Made by a program: the position numbers and the translations under genes. Positions 1 through 7,560 of a stretch of DNA of 34,611 bases are shown here, one piece after another. The notes below the pieces were generated by a model, which worked only from the letters and a program-made list of their open reading frames with translations, had not been told where the DNA came from and ran no database searches. Source of the DNA: Spirochaetia bacterium (lineage in GTDB: Bacteria; Spirochaetota; Spirochaetia; DAHUYW01); contig JASHNV010000086.1 of NCBI GenBank assembly GCA_030041455.1, positions 1 through 34,611 of the forward strand. The letters are read 5' to 3'. How positions within the stretch are numbered: the stretch's first letter is position 1; each line of letters begins with the position of its first letter.

Positions 1-1310
1 GCGATGAAGCCGGCCCGCATGGCGCACGCGGCGACGAAGGCGTACCGCGAGAGAACGCGCCGCGACGCGCGCCCGTCGATCGCGCGGTAGGCGTCCCAAA
101 GCCCCGCCCAGGAGTCCTTCTCGACGAGCTCCGTGCAGAGGGCGTCGAGAATGTCGTCGAAGAAAGAGGGCGTGTGCCACGCTTCCGCGTAGCTCGCGAG
201 GACCCCGGCCGCGGCGCTCGGCGACTGGAGTACCTCGCTATCGAGCGCGTACCAGAGCATGCGATCTCGATCCCGGTCGCTCGCGGCGTAGCCGTATGCG
301 CGCTTGTACGCGTCGATCGCGTTCGCGAAGCTCTCGTCCGTCCGGTAGAGGTGACCGAGGTCCTCGTAGGCGGCGTACATGAGCCTGCCGCTCGCCGAGC
401 CCGCGCGGACGGCCGCGACGATGTCTTTGAACGTTCGAATGCCCGAGAGGAGGCTCCCGTCCTGGATATAGGCGCGGCAGAGGTCGTGAAGGTCCGCGCT
501 CGTGAAGAGGAGCGGATCGCGCGCCTCGATGAGGGGCTTCAGAAGCTGCAGGGCGTCGGCGTAGCGCTCGCGCGCGATGTCGCTCTTCGCCTCCATGAGC
601 GCGAGCTCCCGGGGGCTGAACGCCGCTTTGTCGTCCGGATTCAGGTTGAGAAAATCGAAGGCGCGCACGTGCGCGTCCCAGGCCTCCTGGGTGGTGAAAA
701 GCTTCATGAAGAGCGCTTTCCAGCCGTCGAGCCCGAGACGGGCGGAGGAGACCGCGCGGAACAGGTCGAGCTCGGGGTCCTTCGGCTCAGAACCGTCGTC
801 GTTCTTCATGGCGGCGATCCTGGCGAGCGCTTTCAGAACGTCGGCGTCCTTGTGCTGCCAGTACAGCGATTGGAGCAGGACGCGATACACACCCCGGCCG
901 GGATAGGCCAGGTAGACCTCCCGCGCGGTCTCCTCGGCGCGCTCGTATTGGGCGCTCTTCAGGAGCCGCTCGGCGAGGAGCCCGCCGGCTTCCTGCCGCC
1001 AGGCGCCGCTCCCGCGCAGCCACTCCACGCCGAGAAGCTTGTCGGAGGCGTCGTCCCGCCCGATGTCGCGGAACACGAACGACATGTAGAAAGCGGCGTG
1101 CGGTCCGAGCCGCGTCACCTCGTCGGGCCTCACCCGGTCGAAATCGATTCCCTTGAGAAACCCGACGTCGCCGCGCCGCACGCGATCAAGGAGGCTTTCC
1201 TGGCGAACGTTCCAGACCGTGCCCGGAAAGCAACTCGACAGCGTGAGGAGCGAGAGCGCGAGGAAGCCGAACTGCCTAACGGTCGGGAATGAAAATCTGT
1301 GTGCGCGCAA
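1..1310 (-). CDS. Envelope lipoprotein with helical-repeat body (partial, runs off left edge)
   Basis: The frame stays open from about 1310 to the left edge, so the C-terminus is missing (436 codons visible). Read from a TTG at 1310, the N-terminus is a lipoprotein signal: an Arg/His-rich start, hydrophobic FGFLALSLLTL, then lipobox LSSC with the lipidated Cys at residue 27. The rest is Leu/Ala-rich and helical, with TPR-like pairs such as YERAEETAREVYLAYPG and FANAIDAYKRAYGYA. No catalytic domain lies in the visible part. A helical lipoprotein beside a LysM gene could be the front half of a soluble lytic transglycosylase-like enzyme, but that is only inference because any catalytic domain would be outside the window. 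The start overlaps the LysM gene by 35 bases and lacks a clear ribosome-binding site, so translational coupling is likely. No ATG or GTG gives the signal peptide. Confidence 0.8.
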   Translation of the reverse strand, partial: MRAHRFSFPTVRQFGFLALSLLTLSSCFPGTVWNVRQESLLDRVRRGDVGFLKGIDFDRVRPDEVTRLGPHAAFYMSFVFRDIGRDDASDKLLGVEWLRGSGAWRQEAGGLLAERLLKSAQYERAEETAREVYLAYPGRGVYRVLLQSLYWQHKDADVLKALARIAAMKNDDGSEPKDPELDLFRAVSSARLGLDGWKALFMKLFTTQEAWDAHVRAFDFLNLNPDDKAAFSPRELALMEAKSDIARERYADALQLLKPLIEARDPLLFTSADLHDLCRAYIQDGSLLSGIRTFKDIVAAVRAGSASGRLMYAAYEDLGHLYRTDESFANAIDAYKRAYGYAASDRDRDRMLWYALDSEVLQSPSAAAGVLASYAEAWHTPSFFDDILDALCTELVEKDSWAGLWDAYRAIDGRASRRVLSRYAFVAACAMRAGFI

Positions 1311-2112
1311 ATATCAAATCCGGATTTCTGATGGAGTTCGCCTTCGCGATTTTCCCGTAGAGCCACGGGGTGCGGTAGAAGGAGATCGACAGGTCCCAGA
1401 GCGTGTCGCCCCATCGAACGTAGTAGGAGACGCCGCCCTCGCGAACCGCGGGCTTCACGGAGGCCGGGGGAGGCGCGACAGGCGGAGCCGGAAGAACGGG
1501 CGCCGCCGCGACGACAGGGGGCGTCTGCGCCTTCGGCGCATGGCCGGGGCGGAGGACGAGGAGCAGGACGATCGCGAGGAGCACGAGGGCCGCGAGAATG
1601 AGCCCCAGGATCCGCGGAAGCAGCGCGCGCGACGGCCTGCGCTCGGCGTCCGGCAGCGACGCTTCCGCCTGCGCGAGCACGCTTGCCTCCTCGGCGCTCA
1701 CGCCGTTTTCCGCCTCGAACGGCGGCGCCGTCGCGAACTGGGCGTCCCCGAAGACCTTCTCCTGCGCGAGATCGCGCATGCTCACCGAGAGGCTCTTGCG
1801 CGTGCCCGACCACCGGTCGTTCGCCTCGGCGTTGAGATTGCCCTGCGGGTCGATGCCGAGGACGAGCTCGATCTCGGCCTCGCCCTTCGGCGCTGGCTTG
1901 ATGTCCTCCACGACGAGGCTTCCGACGTACTGGGAATCGCTGAGTTTGGAATCGGAGCCCTTATAGAGGTCGATCTGCACGCTCGTTTGGCCATCCTTGA
2001 CCGTGGTGAGGATCGCCTTTTTCTTGGAGCGCGCGCCTTCGTCGAGGACCCGGTAATAGGTGCCGTTCGCTATCTTAATGCCTATCGAGGACGCGGCCAC
2101 AACTTCCCCCAA
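1276..2112 (-). CDS. Membrane protein: DnaK substrate-binding-like domain, one TM helix, C-terminal LysM
   Basis: Three parts are visible. Residues about 9-112 resemble the beta-sandwich substrate-binding domain of DnaK: ILTTVKDGQTSVQIDLYKG, VGSLVVEDIKPAPKGEAEIE and LGIDPQGNLNAEAND match DnaK's TAEDNQ-V-IHV-QGE, LG-F-L-GI-PAPRG-PQIEV and FDIDA-GIL-VSAKD. There is no ATPase domain. Residues 164-187 form one strong transmembrane helix, followed by a Pro/Ala-rich linker. Residues 228-277 are a LysM domain (YYVRWGDTLWDLSISFY) expected to bind peptidoglycan. With no signal peptide, the DnaK-like part should be cytoplasmic and LysM periplasmic. Start is uncertain: TTG at 2112, or GTG at 2100 just after GGGGGAAG (274 residues). 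The gene is divergent from the TPR gene and overlaps the lipoprotein gene. Confidence 0.88.
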   Translation of the reverse strand: MGEVVAASSIGIKIANGTYYRVLDEGARSKKKAILTTVKDGQTSVQIDLYKGSDSKLSDSQYVGSLVVEDIKPAPKGEAEIELVLGIDPQGNLNAEANDRWSGTRKSLSVSMRDLAQEKVFGDAQFATAPPFEAENGVSAEEASVLAQAEASLPDAERRPSRALLPRILGLILAALVLLAIVLLLVLRPGHAPKAQTPPVVAAAPVLPAPPVAPPPASVKPAVREGGVSYYVRWGDTLWDLSISFYRTPWLYGKIAKANSIRNPDLIFARTQIFIPDR

Positions 2113-2122
2113 AAGAACTTAC

Positions 2123-2151
2123 AGCGTACCCGGGCGGATATCATTTGTCAA
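2123..2151 (-). promoter_or_regulatory. Sigma-70-type promoter of the LysM gene
   Basis: On the minus strand TTGACA (2146-2151) is followed by a 17-base spacer and TACGCT (2123-2128). The -35 is perfect and the -10 is weak (3 of 6). The -35 abuts the -35 of the divergent TPR promoter. Confidence 0.5.
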
Positions 2152-2180
2152 TTGACACCTCCCGAAGGCGGCCACATAAT
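2152..2180 (+). promoter_or_regulatory. Sigma-70-type promoter of the TPR gene, predicted leaderless
   Basis: TTGACA (2152-2157), a 17-base spacer, then CATAAT (2175-2180). Only five bases (AAAGC) separate the -10 from the ATG at 2186, so transcription should begin at or next to the start codon. No Shine-Dalgarno sequence lies between. Confidence 0.72.
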
Positions 2181-2185
2181 AAAGC

Positions 2186-3625
2186 ATGTCCCTGTTTCTC
2201 CCCGTGCTCCCCGTGGTCGTTTTGATTCTCGCGGTCGCTGCCTACTATATCGTCACAATAGTCAGGAAACGGACCGATTCCCATCAAAAAACGGGAAAAA
2301 TCCGGGGCCGGGATCGCGACTCGACCTTTCGCGAGGCGACGAGGCGCCTCGAGCAAAATCCGCGGGACTCGGACGCGCTCCTCTCCATCGGCGAGATCTC
2401 CTTCAACGAAGGCGCTTTCGACGTCGCGTTGAAAACCTACCGGTCGCTCGTCGACCTGTGCGCCACGAATCCCCATATCGACGAGTACTTCGTGACGCTC
2501 CGCTACGGCCTCTCCGCGCTGAACAGCAACCGGCCCGAGGAGGCGTACAAGAGCCTCCTCATCGCGAAGACCATGAAAGACGGGGAGTTCGAGGTCAACT
2601 ACAACCTCGGCGCGATCGAGTACCAGCACAAGAACTACGAGCGCGCGGCGCAGCTGCTGACCCTCGCGACGTCGAGGGAGCCGGAGCACCTCCTCGCCCT
2701 TCGCTTTCTCGGCCACAGCCTGTTCAAGTGCAAGCGCTGGGAGGAAGCGGCGCCGATCCTCCGCCGGGTCCTCGACCGCTCGCCCGACGACAAGGAGACC
2801 CTGTTCGCCGTCGCGCGAAGCTACCATGAGCTCGGTCAGGCGGAACAGGCTATAAAGATTTTCGTCCACCTGAGAGCCGACCCGCAGGTGGGGGCGAGCG
2901 CGGCGCTGTACGCCGGCACGATTCACCTCCAGACGCGGCAATACGACCAAGCGGTCGCCGATTTCGAAATGGGGCTCAAGCACCCCGGCGTCTCGGGAGA
3001 GGTGGAGCTCGAGCTCAAGTATCGCCTCGCCGCGACGCACATCAAACGCGAGGAGATCGGCGAAGCCATCCAGCTCCTCCAGGAGATCGCCGCCGTCTCG
3101 CCGAGCTTTCGCGATGTCGGCGAGCAGCTGAAGCACTACGGCGAGCTCAACGCCAACCAGAATCTGAAGACCTATCTCCTGTCGCCGACGGCGGAGTTCG
3201 TGCCCCTGTGCCGCAAGCTCATTGTCGGCTTCTTTCCGCAGGCGAAGGTGAAGATCGTCGACATCTCCGTTCAGAAGAGCGAGTACACCGACATTCTCGC
3301 CTCCGTCGGGACGGCCAAGTGGGAGGACGTGATTCTCTTCCGCTTCGTGCGGACGGCGGGCGTGGTCGGGGAGCTCATCCTGCGCGATCTCAACTCGAGG
3401 ATCAAGGAGCTGAAAGCCGGCAGGGGCTACTGCTTCGCCGGGGGCAGCTTCACCGAGGGGGCAAAGCAGTTCGTCGAGGCGCGCCTCATCGACCTCGTCG
3501 AGAAGGACCAGCTCATGGACCGCCTGAGCTCGCTCGACATCCGCAGCCCGTCCGAGCGCCGGGCGGACGTCTCGCGGCAACCCGCGGGCGACACCGAGGG
3601 CGGGAGCGGAGAGGCGCGCGCCTAG
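2186..3625 (+). CDS. Membrane-anchored TPR protein with degenerate Mrr-like C-terminal domain
   Basis: The 479-residue product starts with an uncleaved transmembrane helix (residues 4-26), so the body should be cytoplasmic. Residues about 45-325 hold several TPR-like helical pairs (FDVALKTYRSLVDLCATNP, YERAAQLLTLATSREPEH, WEEAAPILRRVLDRSPDD, YDQAVADFEMGLKHPG), probably a scaffold for protein contacts. Residues about 335-450 resemble the restriction-endonuclease-like fold of Mrr proteins: an Asp in YTDILA, a core strand VILFRFVRT, and the typical ending SFTEGAKQFVEARLIDLVEKDQL. The catalytic Q-x-K of active Mrr enzymes is replaced by F-R-F, so nuclease activity is unlikely. I recall similar TPR proteins in treponemes. 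Function unknown. It meets rsmG tail to tail, the two stops sharing CTAG. Confidence 0.88.
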   Translation: MSLFLPVLPVVVLILAVAAYYIVTIVRKRTDSHQKTGKIRGRDRDSTFREATRRLEQNPRDSDALLSIGEISFNEGAFDVALKTYRSLVDLCATNPHIDEYFVTLRYGLSALNSNRPEEAYKSLLIAKTMKDGEFEVNYNLGAIEYQHKNYERAAQLLTLATSREPEHLLALRFLGHSLFKCKRWEEAAPILRRVLDRSPDDKETLFAVARSYHELGQAEQAIKIFVHLRADPQVGASAALYAGTIHLQTRQYDQAVADFEMGLKHPGVSGEVELELKYRLAATHIKREEIGEAIQLLQEIAAVSPSFRDVGEQLKHYGELNANQNLKTYLLSPTAEFVPLCRKLIVGFFPQAKVKIVDISVQKSEYTDILASVGTAKWEDVILFRFVRTAGVVGELILRDLNSRIKELKAGRGYCFAGGSFTEGAKQFVEARLIDLVEKDQLMDRLSSLDIRSPSERRADVSRQPAGDTEGGSGEARA

Positions 3626-4266
3626 GCCGAAAGCGCCTCCTTCACGACGACGAGGTGTCTCTCCTCCGCGAGGAAGGGCACCGAGAGCGGCACGATCTCG
3701 ATTCGCCATCGGCGCGCGGGGAGGCTCTCGATCTCCTCGGCGATCGTCTCGGAGCGTCCCTTGTAGGCGACCATCGCGCCTCCGGGACGGGTGATTCGCG
3801 AAAGCGGCTCGATCACCTTGCCGAGTCCGCCGAGCGCCCGAAAGGTGACGACGTCGTAGCGGCCCACCTCGCGAGCGAGATCGACCTCGCGGACCTCCAC
3901 CCGCTCCGAGAGGCCGCAGAGCGCGACGGCGTTTCGAAGAAAGGCGGCCCGCGTCGAGGAGCGCTCGATGAGCGTGAAGCGGGCGTCGGGGAGCGCCATC
4001 GCGAGGGGGATTCCCGGAAAACCCGCTCCCGAGCCGACGTCGGCGACGGAAGAACGGGGGAGCCCGCGGAGCGTCTCCGCCCCGGCCAGGCTGTCGAGCA
4101 CATGGCGGACGACGAGGTCGCCGCCCGACGCGCCGACGAGGTCGACTCGGCGGTTCCAGAGCTCGATCTCCCGGAGGTAGGCGCCGAGACGGGCAACGAG
4201 CTCCGCGTCGGACCGGAGTCCGAGGAGGGCGACGCCCTCCTCAAGCAGCCCCATAGCGTCGGTCAC
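3622..4266 (-). CDS. rsmG: 16S rRNA (guanine-527-N7)-methyltransferase RsmG (GidB)
   Basis: RsmG uses S-adenosylmethionine to methylate N7 of G527 in 16S rRNA; its loss in other bacteria gives low-level streptomycin resistance. The 214-residue product is of normal family length and shows the SAM-binding motif [20 protein letters not shown] (about residues 74-93), preceded by [24 protein letters not shown], the usual RsmG N-terminal pattern, and followed by [18 protein letters not shown]. The start is GTG at 4266, overlapping the end of mnmG by 26 bases; an ATG at 4254 is a second option. The mnmG-rsmG pairing is conserved in many bacteria and suggests one transcript. The stop overlaps the TPR gene's stop on the other strand. 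Confidence 0.96.
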   Translation of the reverse strand: MTDAMGLLEEGVALLGLRSDAELVARLGAYLREIELWNRRVDLVGASGGDLVVRHVLDSLAGAETLRGLPRSSVADVGSGAGFPGIPLAMALPDARFTLIERSSTRAAFLRNAVALCGLSERVEVREVDLAREVGRYDVVTFRALGGLGKVIEPLSRITRPGGAMVAYKGRSETIAEEIESLPARRWRIEIVPLSVPFLAEERHLVVVKEALSA

Positions 4267-6100
4267 GGTCGAGGAGAACGAGCAGGACGGCGACGTCGGC
4301 CGACCGTATCCCGGAGATCCGGGAGGCCTGTCCCACCGAGAGCGGCCGAACGAGCTTGAGCTTCTCCCTCGCCTCGTTCGACAGGCCCGTGACGGCGCCG
4401 AAGTCGAAGTCCTGCGGAATGCGGACGCTCTCCATCCGCTGGAAGCGCTGGACCTGCTTCGCCTGCCGGGCGATGTACCCCTCGTAGCGGACGTCGAGCT
4501 CGGCGAAGTGGCGGATTTCCGCCGGCCAGCGCGAGAGCTCAGGCTCGATCGCGAGGAGGTCGTCGAGCGCCACCTCCTGGGTCTTGAGGATCTGCTCGAG
4601 GCTCCGGCCGACGTACCGGGCGAGCCTCTCCTCGCGCGCCGCGTCGGCCTCGGTCAGCCTTCTCGCCCTGAGGAGCTCGGCGACCTCCTCGATGCCCCGC
4701 CGCTTGCGCTCGAGCTTCTCGATGTCCTCGCGGTGCTGCAGGCCGACGTCGAAGCCCTTCTCGAGGAGCCGGACGTCCGCGGTGTCGTGGCGAAGGCACA
4801 GCCGGTACTCCGCCCGCGAGGTGAACATCCGGTAGGGCTCCTCGGTGCCGAGGGTGACGAGGTCGTCGATGAGGACTCCGGCGTACGACTCGGCGCGCGA
4901 GAGGATGAGCGGCTCCTTTCCCTGCAGGTAGCGGGCGGCGTTGATGCCGGCGACGATGCCCTGGCAGCCCGCCTCCTCGTAGCCCGACGTCCCGTTGGTT
5001 TGCCCCGCGACGAAAAGCCCTTCGATGCGCTTCGACTGCAGGCTCGCGAAGAGCTGCTGCGGGTCCATGAAATCGTACTCGACCGCGTAGCCCGGCCGCA
5101 TCATCTCCGCCTTCTCGAGGCCCGGAATGGTCTTCAGAAAGTCGAGCTGAACGTCCTCCGGGAGCGACGAGGAGATGCCGTTCAGGTACATCTCCTCGGA
5201 CTCGAGCCCCTCCGGCTCGACGAAGATCTGGTGGCTCTTCCGCCCCGGAAAGCGGACCACCTTGTCCTCGATCGAGGGGCAGTAGCGCGGCCCCCGGCCG
5301 ACGATCTTCCCCGAGTAGAGCGGCGAGCGGTGAAGGTTGTCGCCGATCACGCGGTGAGTCTCCTCGGTGGTATGGGTGATGTAGCAGGATACGTTGGGCC
5401 GCTTCACCTCGTCGTTCTTGAACGAAAACGGTATCACGATCTCGTCGCCGGGCTGTTCCTCCATCCGGCCGAAATCGACCGTCGAGCGCGCCACCCGGGG
5501 AGGGGTGCCGGTCTTCAGCCGGCCGACCGTGAATCCGAGCTCGCGAAGGCGCAGGCCGAGGCCGATCGCGGCCGGCTCGCCGAGCCTCCCGCCCGGGGCC
5601 GTCCACTCGCCGATGAAGAGCTTGCCGTCCATGAAGGTGCCGGTGGTGAGGACGACCGCGCGCGCGCTGAAGCGGCGTCGCCTCTCGGTCACCACGCCCT
5701 CGATCCTCTTCCCGCTCGAGTCGAGGAGGAAGTCGACGACGGTGTCCTGGAAAAGATGCAGGTCCTTCTGATGCTCGAGGGCATTCTTCGCGAGACGCGA
5801 ATAGAGGAACTTGTCGGCTTGGGCGCGCGGCGCCTGAACCGCGGGGCCCCTGCTTCGGTTGAGCATGCGGTACTGGATCATGCTCGCGTCGATGAGCCTG
5901 CCCATCTCGCCGCCGAGCGCGTCGATCTCCCGAACGATGTTCCCCTTCGAGAGCCCGCCGACCGCGGGGTTGCACGAAAGGCGGCCGATCGCGTCGATGC
6001 TTTGCGTGATGAGGAGGCTCCTGAAGCCGAGGCGCGGCAGCGCGAGCGCCGCCTCGATGCCCGCGTGTCCCGCGCCGACGATGATCGCGTCGAAATCCAT
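4241..6100 (-). CDS. mnmG: tRNA uridine-34 carboxymethylaminomethyl-modification enzyme MnmG (GidA)
   Basis: MnmG is the FAD-binding partner of MnmE. Together they add the (carboxymethyl)aminomethyl group at C5 of wobble uridine in certain tRNAs. From the ATG at 6100 the product is 619 residues, the usual length, beginning [19 protein letters not shown] with the dinucleotide-binding glycine motif. Other family signatures are [68 protein letters not shown] and [16 protein letters not shown]. The frame stays open a further 68 codons upstream, but that part is Arg-rich and unlike the family. An extended -10 box ends six bases before the ATG, so the mRNA may be leaderless. Its partner mnmE is about 2 kb away. 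Confidence 0.97.
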   Translation of the reverse strand: MDFDAIIVGAGHAGIEAALALPRLGFRSLLITQSIDAIGRLSCNPAVGGLSKGNIVREIDALGGEMGRLIDASMIQYRMLNRSRGPAVQAPRAQADKFLYSRLAKNALEHQKDLHLFQDTVVDFLLDSSGKRIEGVVTERRRRFSARAVVLTTGTFMDGKLFIGEWTAPGGRLGEPAAIGLGLRLRELGFTVGRLKTGTPPRVARSTVDFGRMEEQPGDEIVIPFSFKNDEVKRPNVSCYITHTTEETHRVIGDNLHRSPLYSGKIVGRGPRYCPSIEDKVVRFPGRKSHQIFVEPEGLESEEMYLNGISSSLPEDVQLDFLKTIPGLEKAEMMRPGYAVEYDFMDPQQLFASLQSKRIEGLFVAGQTNGTSGYEEAGCQGIVAGINAARYLQGKEPLILSRAESYAGVLIDDLVTLGTEEPYRMFTSRAEYRLCLRHDTADVRLLEKGFDVGLQHREDIEKLERKRRGIEEVAELLRARRLTEADAAREERLARYVGRSLEQILKTQEVALDDLLAIEPELSRWPAEIRHFAELDVRYEGYIARQAKQVQRFQRMESVRIPQDFDFGAVTGLSNEAREKLKLVRPLSVGQASRISGIRSADVAVLLVLLDRDRRYGAA

Positions 6101-6106
6101 GGCTCT

Positions 6107-6115
6107 ATCGTAGCA
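6107..6115 (-). promoter_or_regulatory. Extended -10 element of mnmG, predicted leaderless
   Basis: Reading the minus strand, TGC then TACGAT forms an extended -10 (TGn plus hexamer), with six bases (AGAGCC) to the mnmG ATG. The -35 is poor (TGGTGA at 17 bases). No Shine-Dalgarno sequence precedes the ATG. Confidence 0.45.
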
Positions 6116-6302
6116 AAGAAGTCGGAAATTCACCAGACCGCGCGATCGGAGGGGTGGCTCTTCGATCCGCGCCGCGAAGGAGGCATCCCCGCGTGCCCGT
6201 GGATTCTCAAGCCCGACGAACCATCGAAGCGCCCCGTTGCGCCGCATTCCATCACGACCTCCCCTTCGCCCTGGATCCCCGGAACAAAGCCGGCCCTGGC
6301 TC

Positions 6303-6327
6303 AAAAAACGCCGTTCCGACGGAACGG
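6303..6327 (-). terminator. Intrinsic-terminator-like hairpin with no gene upstream of it
   Basis: On the minus strand CCGTTCC, loop GTC, GGAACGG forms a perfect 7-base stem, then CG and six T (6303-6308). No recognised minus-strand gene ends here, so it may end a small RNA transcribed from the 6330-6700 region. Confidence 0.5.
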
Positions 6328-6465
6328 AGGGATCCGGGGACCGCGATTGCAGGTGCCCGCGGCTTCTTTCCGTAGATCGACGGACGGACGAGTCTCGTAT
6401 CGGGATCCGGCGGAGGGCCCGCGTGAGGAGGCCGGATCGGGAACCTGAGTCTCGGCTGGAGATCG

Positions 6466-6505
6466 ACGAGGGAGCGCCCGCCTGAGTCGTTCCGAGCTCC
6501 CTCGT
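6466..6505. repeat. 10-base inverted repeat with 20-base loop
   Basis: ACGAGGGAGC at 6466-6475 is perfectly complementary to GCTCCCTCGT at 6496-6505. No T-run follows on either strand. Function unknown. Confidence 0.6.
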
Positions 6506-6555
6506 AGGGACGCCGAACCGTGCGCGATCGATAGAGGAGTCGGATGTGCCAAATT

Positions 6556-6647
6556 TCTCCGCACTCCTCGAGCGGCGCCGGCCGATTCGGTTCCCGCGGG
6601 GATCCCGGGCCCGCGAAATCGGCCGTGCTCGAGGGAAGCTCTCCGCA
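6556..6647. repeat. Nested inverted repeat flanked by 8-base direct repeats (MITE-like)
   Basis: Direct repeats TCTCCGCA stand at 6556-6563 and 6640-6647. Between them CCTCGAGC (6566-6573) pairs with GCTCGAGG (6627-6634), and inside that CGGCCGATT (6579-6587) pairs with AATCGGCCG (6617-6625). Inverted arms inside short direct repeats are the plan of a miniature transposable element with target duplication, but a structured RNA would look similar. Confidence 0.4.
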
Positions 6648-6667
6648 AGAAGCCGCGTGACGGCTCC

Positions 6668-6697
6668 TTGCGCTCCGAAGGCGGTTTCTGCTATACA
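6668..6697 (+). promoter_or_regulatory. Possible promoter of yitT-rsmE
   Basis: TTGCGC (6668-6673), an 18-base spacer, then TATACA (6692-6697), 17 bases before the GTG of the YitT gene. Confidence 0.4.
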
Positions 6698-6714
6698 GCG
6701 GAGACGGAGGGCCC

Positions 6715-7560
6715 GTGAAAATCAAGCGACATGCCGTGCTCGGTCTCCTCGGGCGCTATCTCCTCATGCAGGCCGGCGCGGTCCTCGCCGCGATCGGCCT
6801 CGAGGAGTTCCTCGTCCCGAACCGCATCATCGACGGAGGCATAACCGGCATCTCGATCATCCTCAACTACGTGACCCATTGGCCCCTCGGGTTGTTCCTC
6901 GTGGTCCTGAACATCCCCTTTCTTTTCCTCGGCTTCCGGCGGATCGGCAAGGGATTCGTCGTCGCCTCGGTCTACGCCGTCGTATCGCTTTCCATATGGG
7001 TGTCGGTATTCATTCCGCTTCCCGAGGTTACGAGAGATCCCTTCCTCGCCTCGATCTTCGGCGGCATCGTTCTCGGGCTCGGCGTCGGCCTCATCATCCG
7101 CAACGGAGGCTCTCTCGACGGAACCGAGATGGTGGCGATCGTTCTCACCAAGCGGCTGAACTTCACGGTCGGCGAGATCGTGATGTTCTTCAACGTCTTC
7201 ATTCTCGGCACGGCGGGCCTCGTCCTCGGATGGGACAAAGCGATGTACTCGATGGTCGCGTACTTCGTCGCGTTCAAGGTGATCGACATCGTGAACGAGG
7301 GCCTCGACGAATCGAAGTCGGCCTTCATCGTCTCGGAAAGCTGGAAGGAGATCTCCAAGACGTTGATGGAGCGATTCCACCGCGGTCTCACGGTGCTCGA
7401 CGGCATGGGGGGCTTTTCGGAAAAAGAGACGAAGGTTCTCTTCATGGTCATCCGGCGGCTTGAGATCGCGAAGCTCCGCTCGGCGGTGCACGAGATCGAC
7501 AAGCACGCGTTCGTCTCGATCCACGACGTCCACGGAGTCTCGGGGAAAAACGTGAAATGA
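6715..7560 (+). CDS. YitT family membrane protein (DUF2179)
   Basis: The 281-residue product has about five to six hydrophobic segments in residues 10-180 with the YitT signature [19 protein letters not shown] and a second Gly-rich stretch [21 protein letters not shown] soluble C-terminal DUF2179 domain follows at about 215-281 ([20 protein letters not shown], ending [16 protein letters not shown]). It should sit in the inner membrane. The transport substrate of YitT proteins is not established, so no function is assigned. The start is GTG at 6715, with GGAGG four bases upstream. Its TGA overlaps the ATG of rsmE in ATGA, so the two genes are probably translated from one message. Confidence 0.92.
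   Translation: MKIKRHAVLGLLGRYLLMQAGAVLAAIGLEEFLVPNRIIDGGITGISIILNYVTHWPLGLFLVVLNIPFLFLGFRRIGKGFVVASVYAVVSLSIWVSVFIPLPEVTRDPFLASIFGGIVLGLGVGLIIRNGGSLDGTEMVAIVLTKRLNFTVGEIVMFFNVFILGTAGLVLGWDKAMYSMVAYFVAFKVIDIVNEGLDESKSAFIVSESWKEISKTLMERFHRGLTVLDGMGGFSEKETKVLFMVIRRLEIAKLRSAVHEIDKHAFVSIHDVHGVSGKNVK

Larger units (their letters stand above)
6101..6714. other. 614-base intergenic stretch, no credible gene, rich in inverted repeats
   Basis: This lies between the divergently transcribed mnmG and yitT. Open frames on both strands are Arg/Pro/Ser/Gly-rich with no family resemblance. It holds a hairpin followed by a T-run on the minus strand (6303-6327), a 10-base inverted repeat (6466-6505) and a nested inverted repeat flanked by 8-base direct repeats (6556-6647). 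It could carry a small RNA, a miniature mobile element or gene remnants; the sequence alone does not decide. Confidence 0.6.

Noticed and set aside
6101-6304. A longer form of mnmG starting at 6304
   Set aside because: The extra 68 residues are Arg/Gly-rich and unlike MnmG; the ATG at 6100 gives the exact family N-terminus.
4508-6448. Long plus-strand open frame over mnmG
   Set aside because: A high-GC antisense shadow; mnmG is certain on the other strand.
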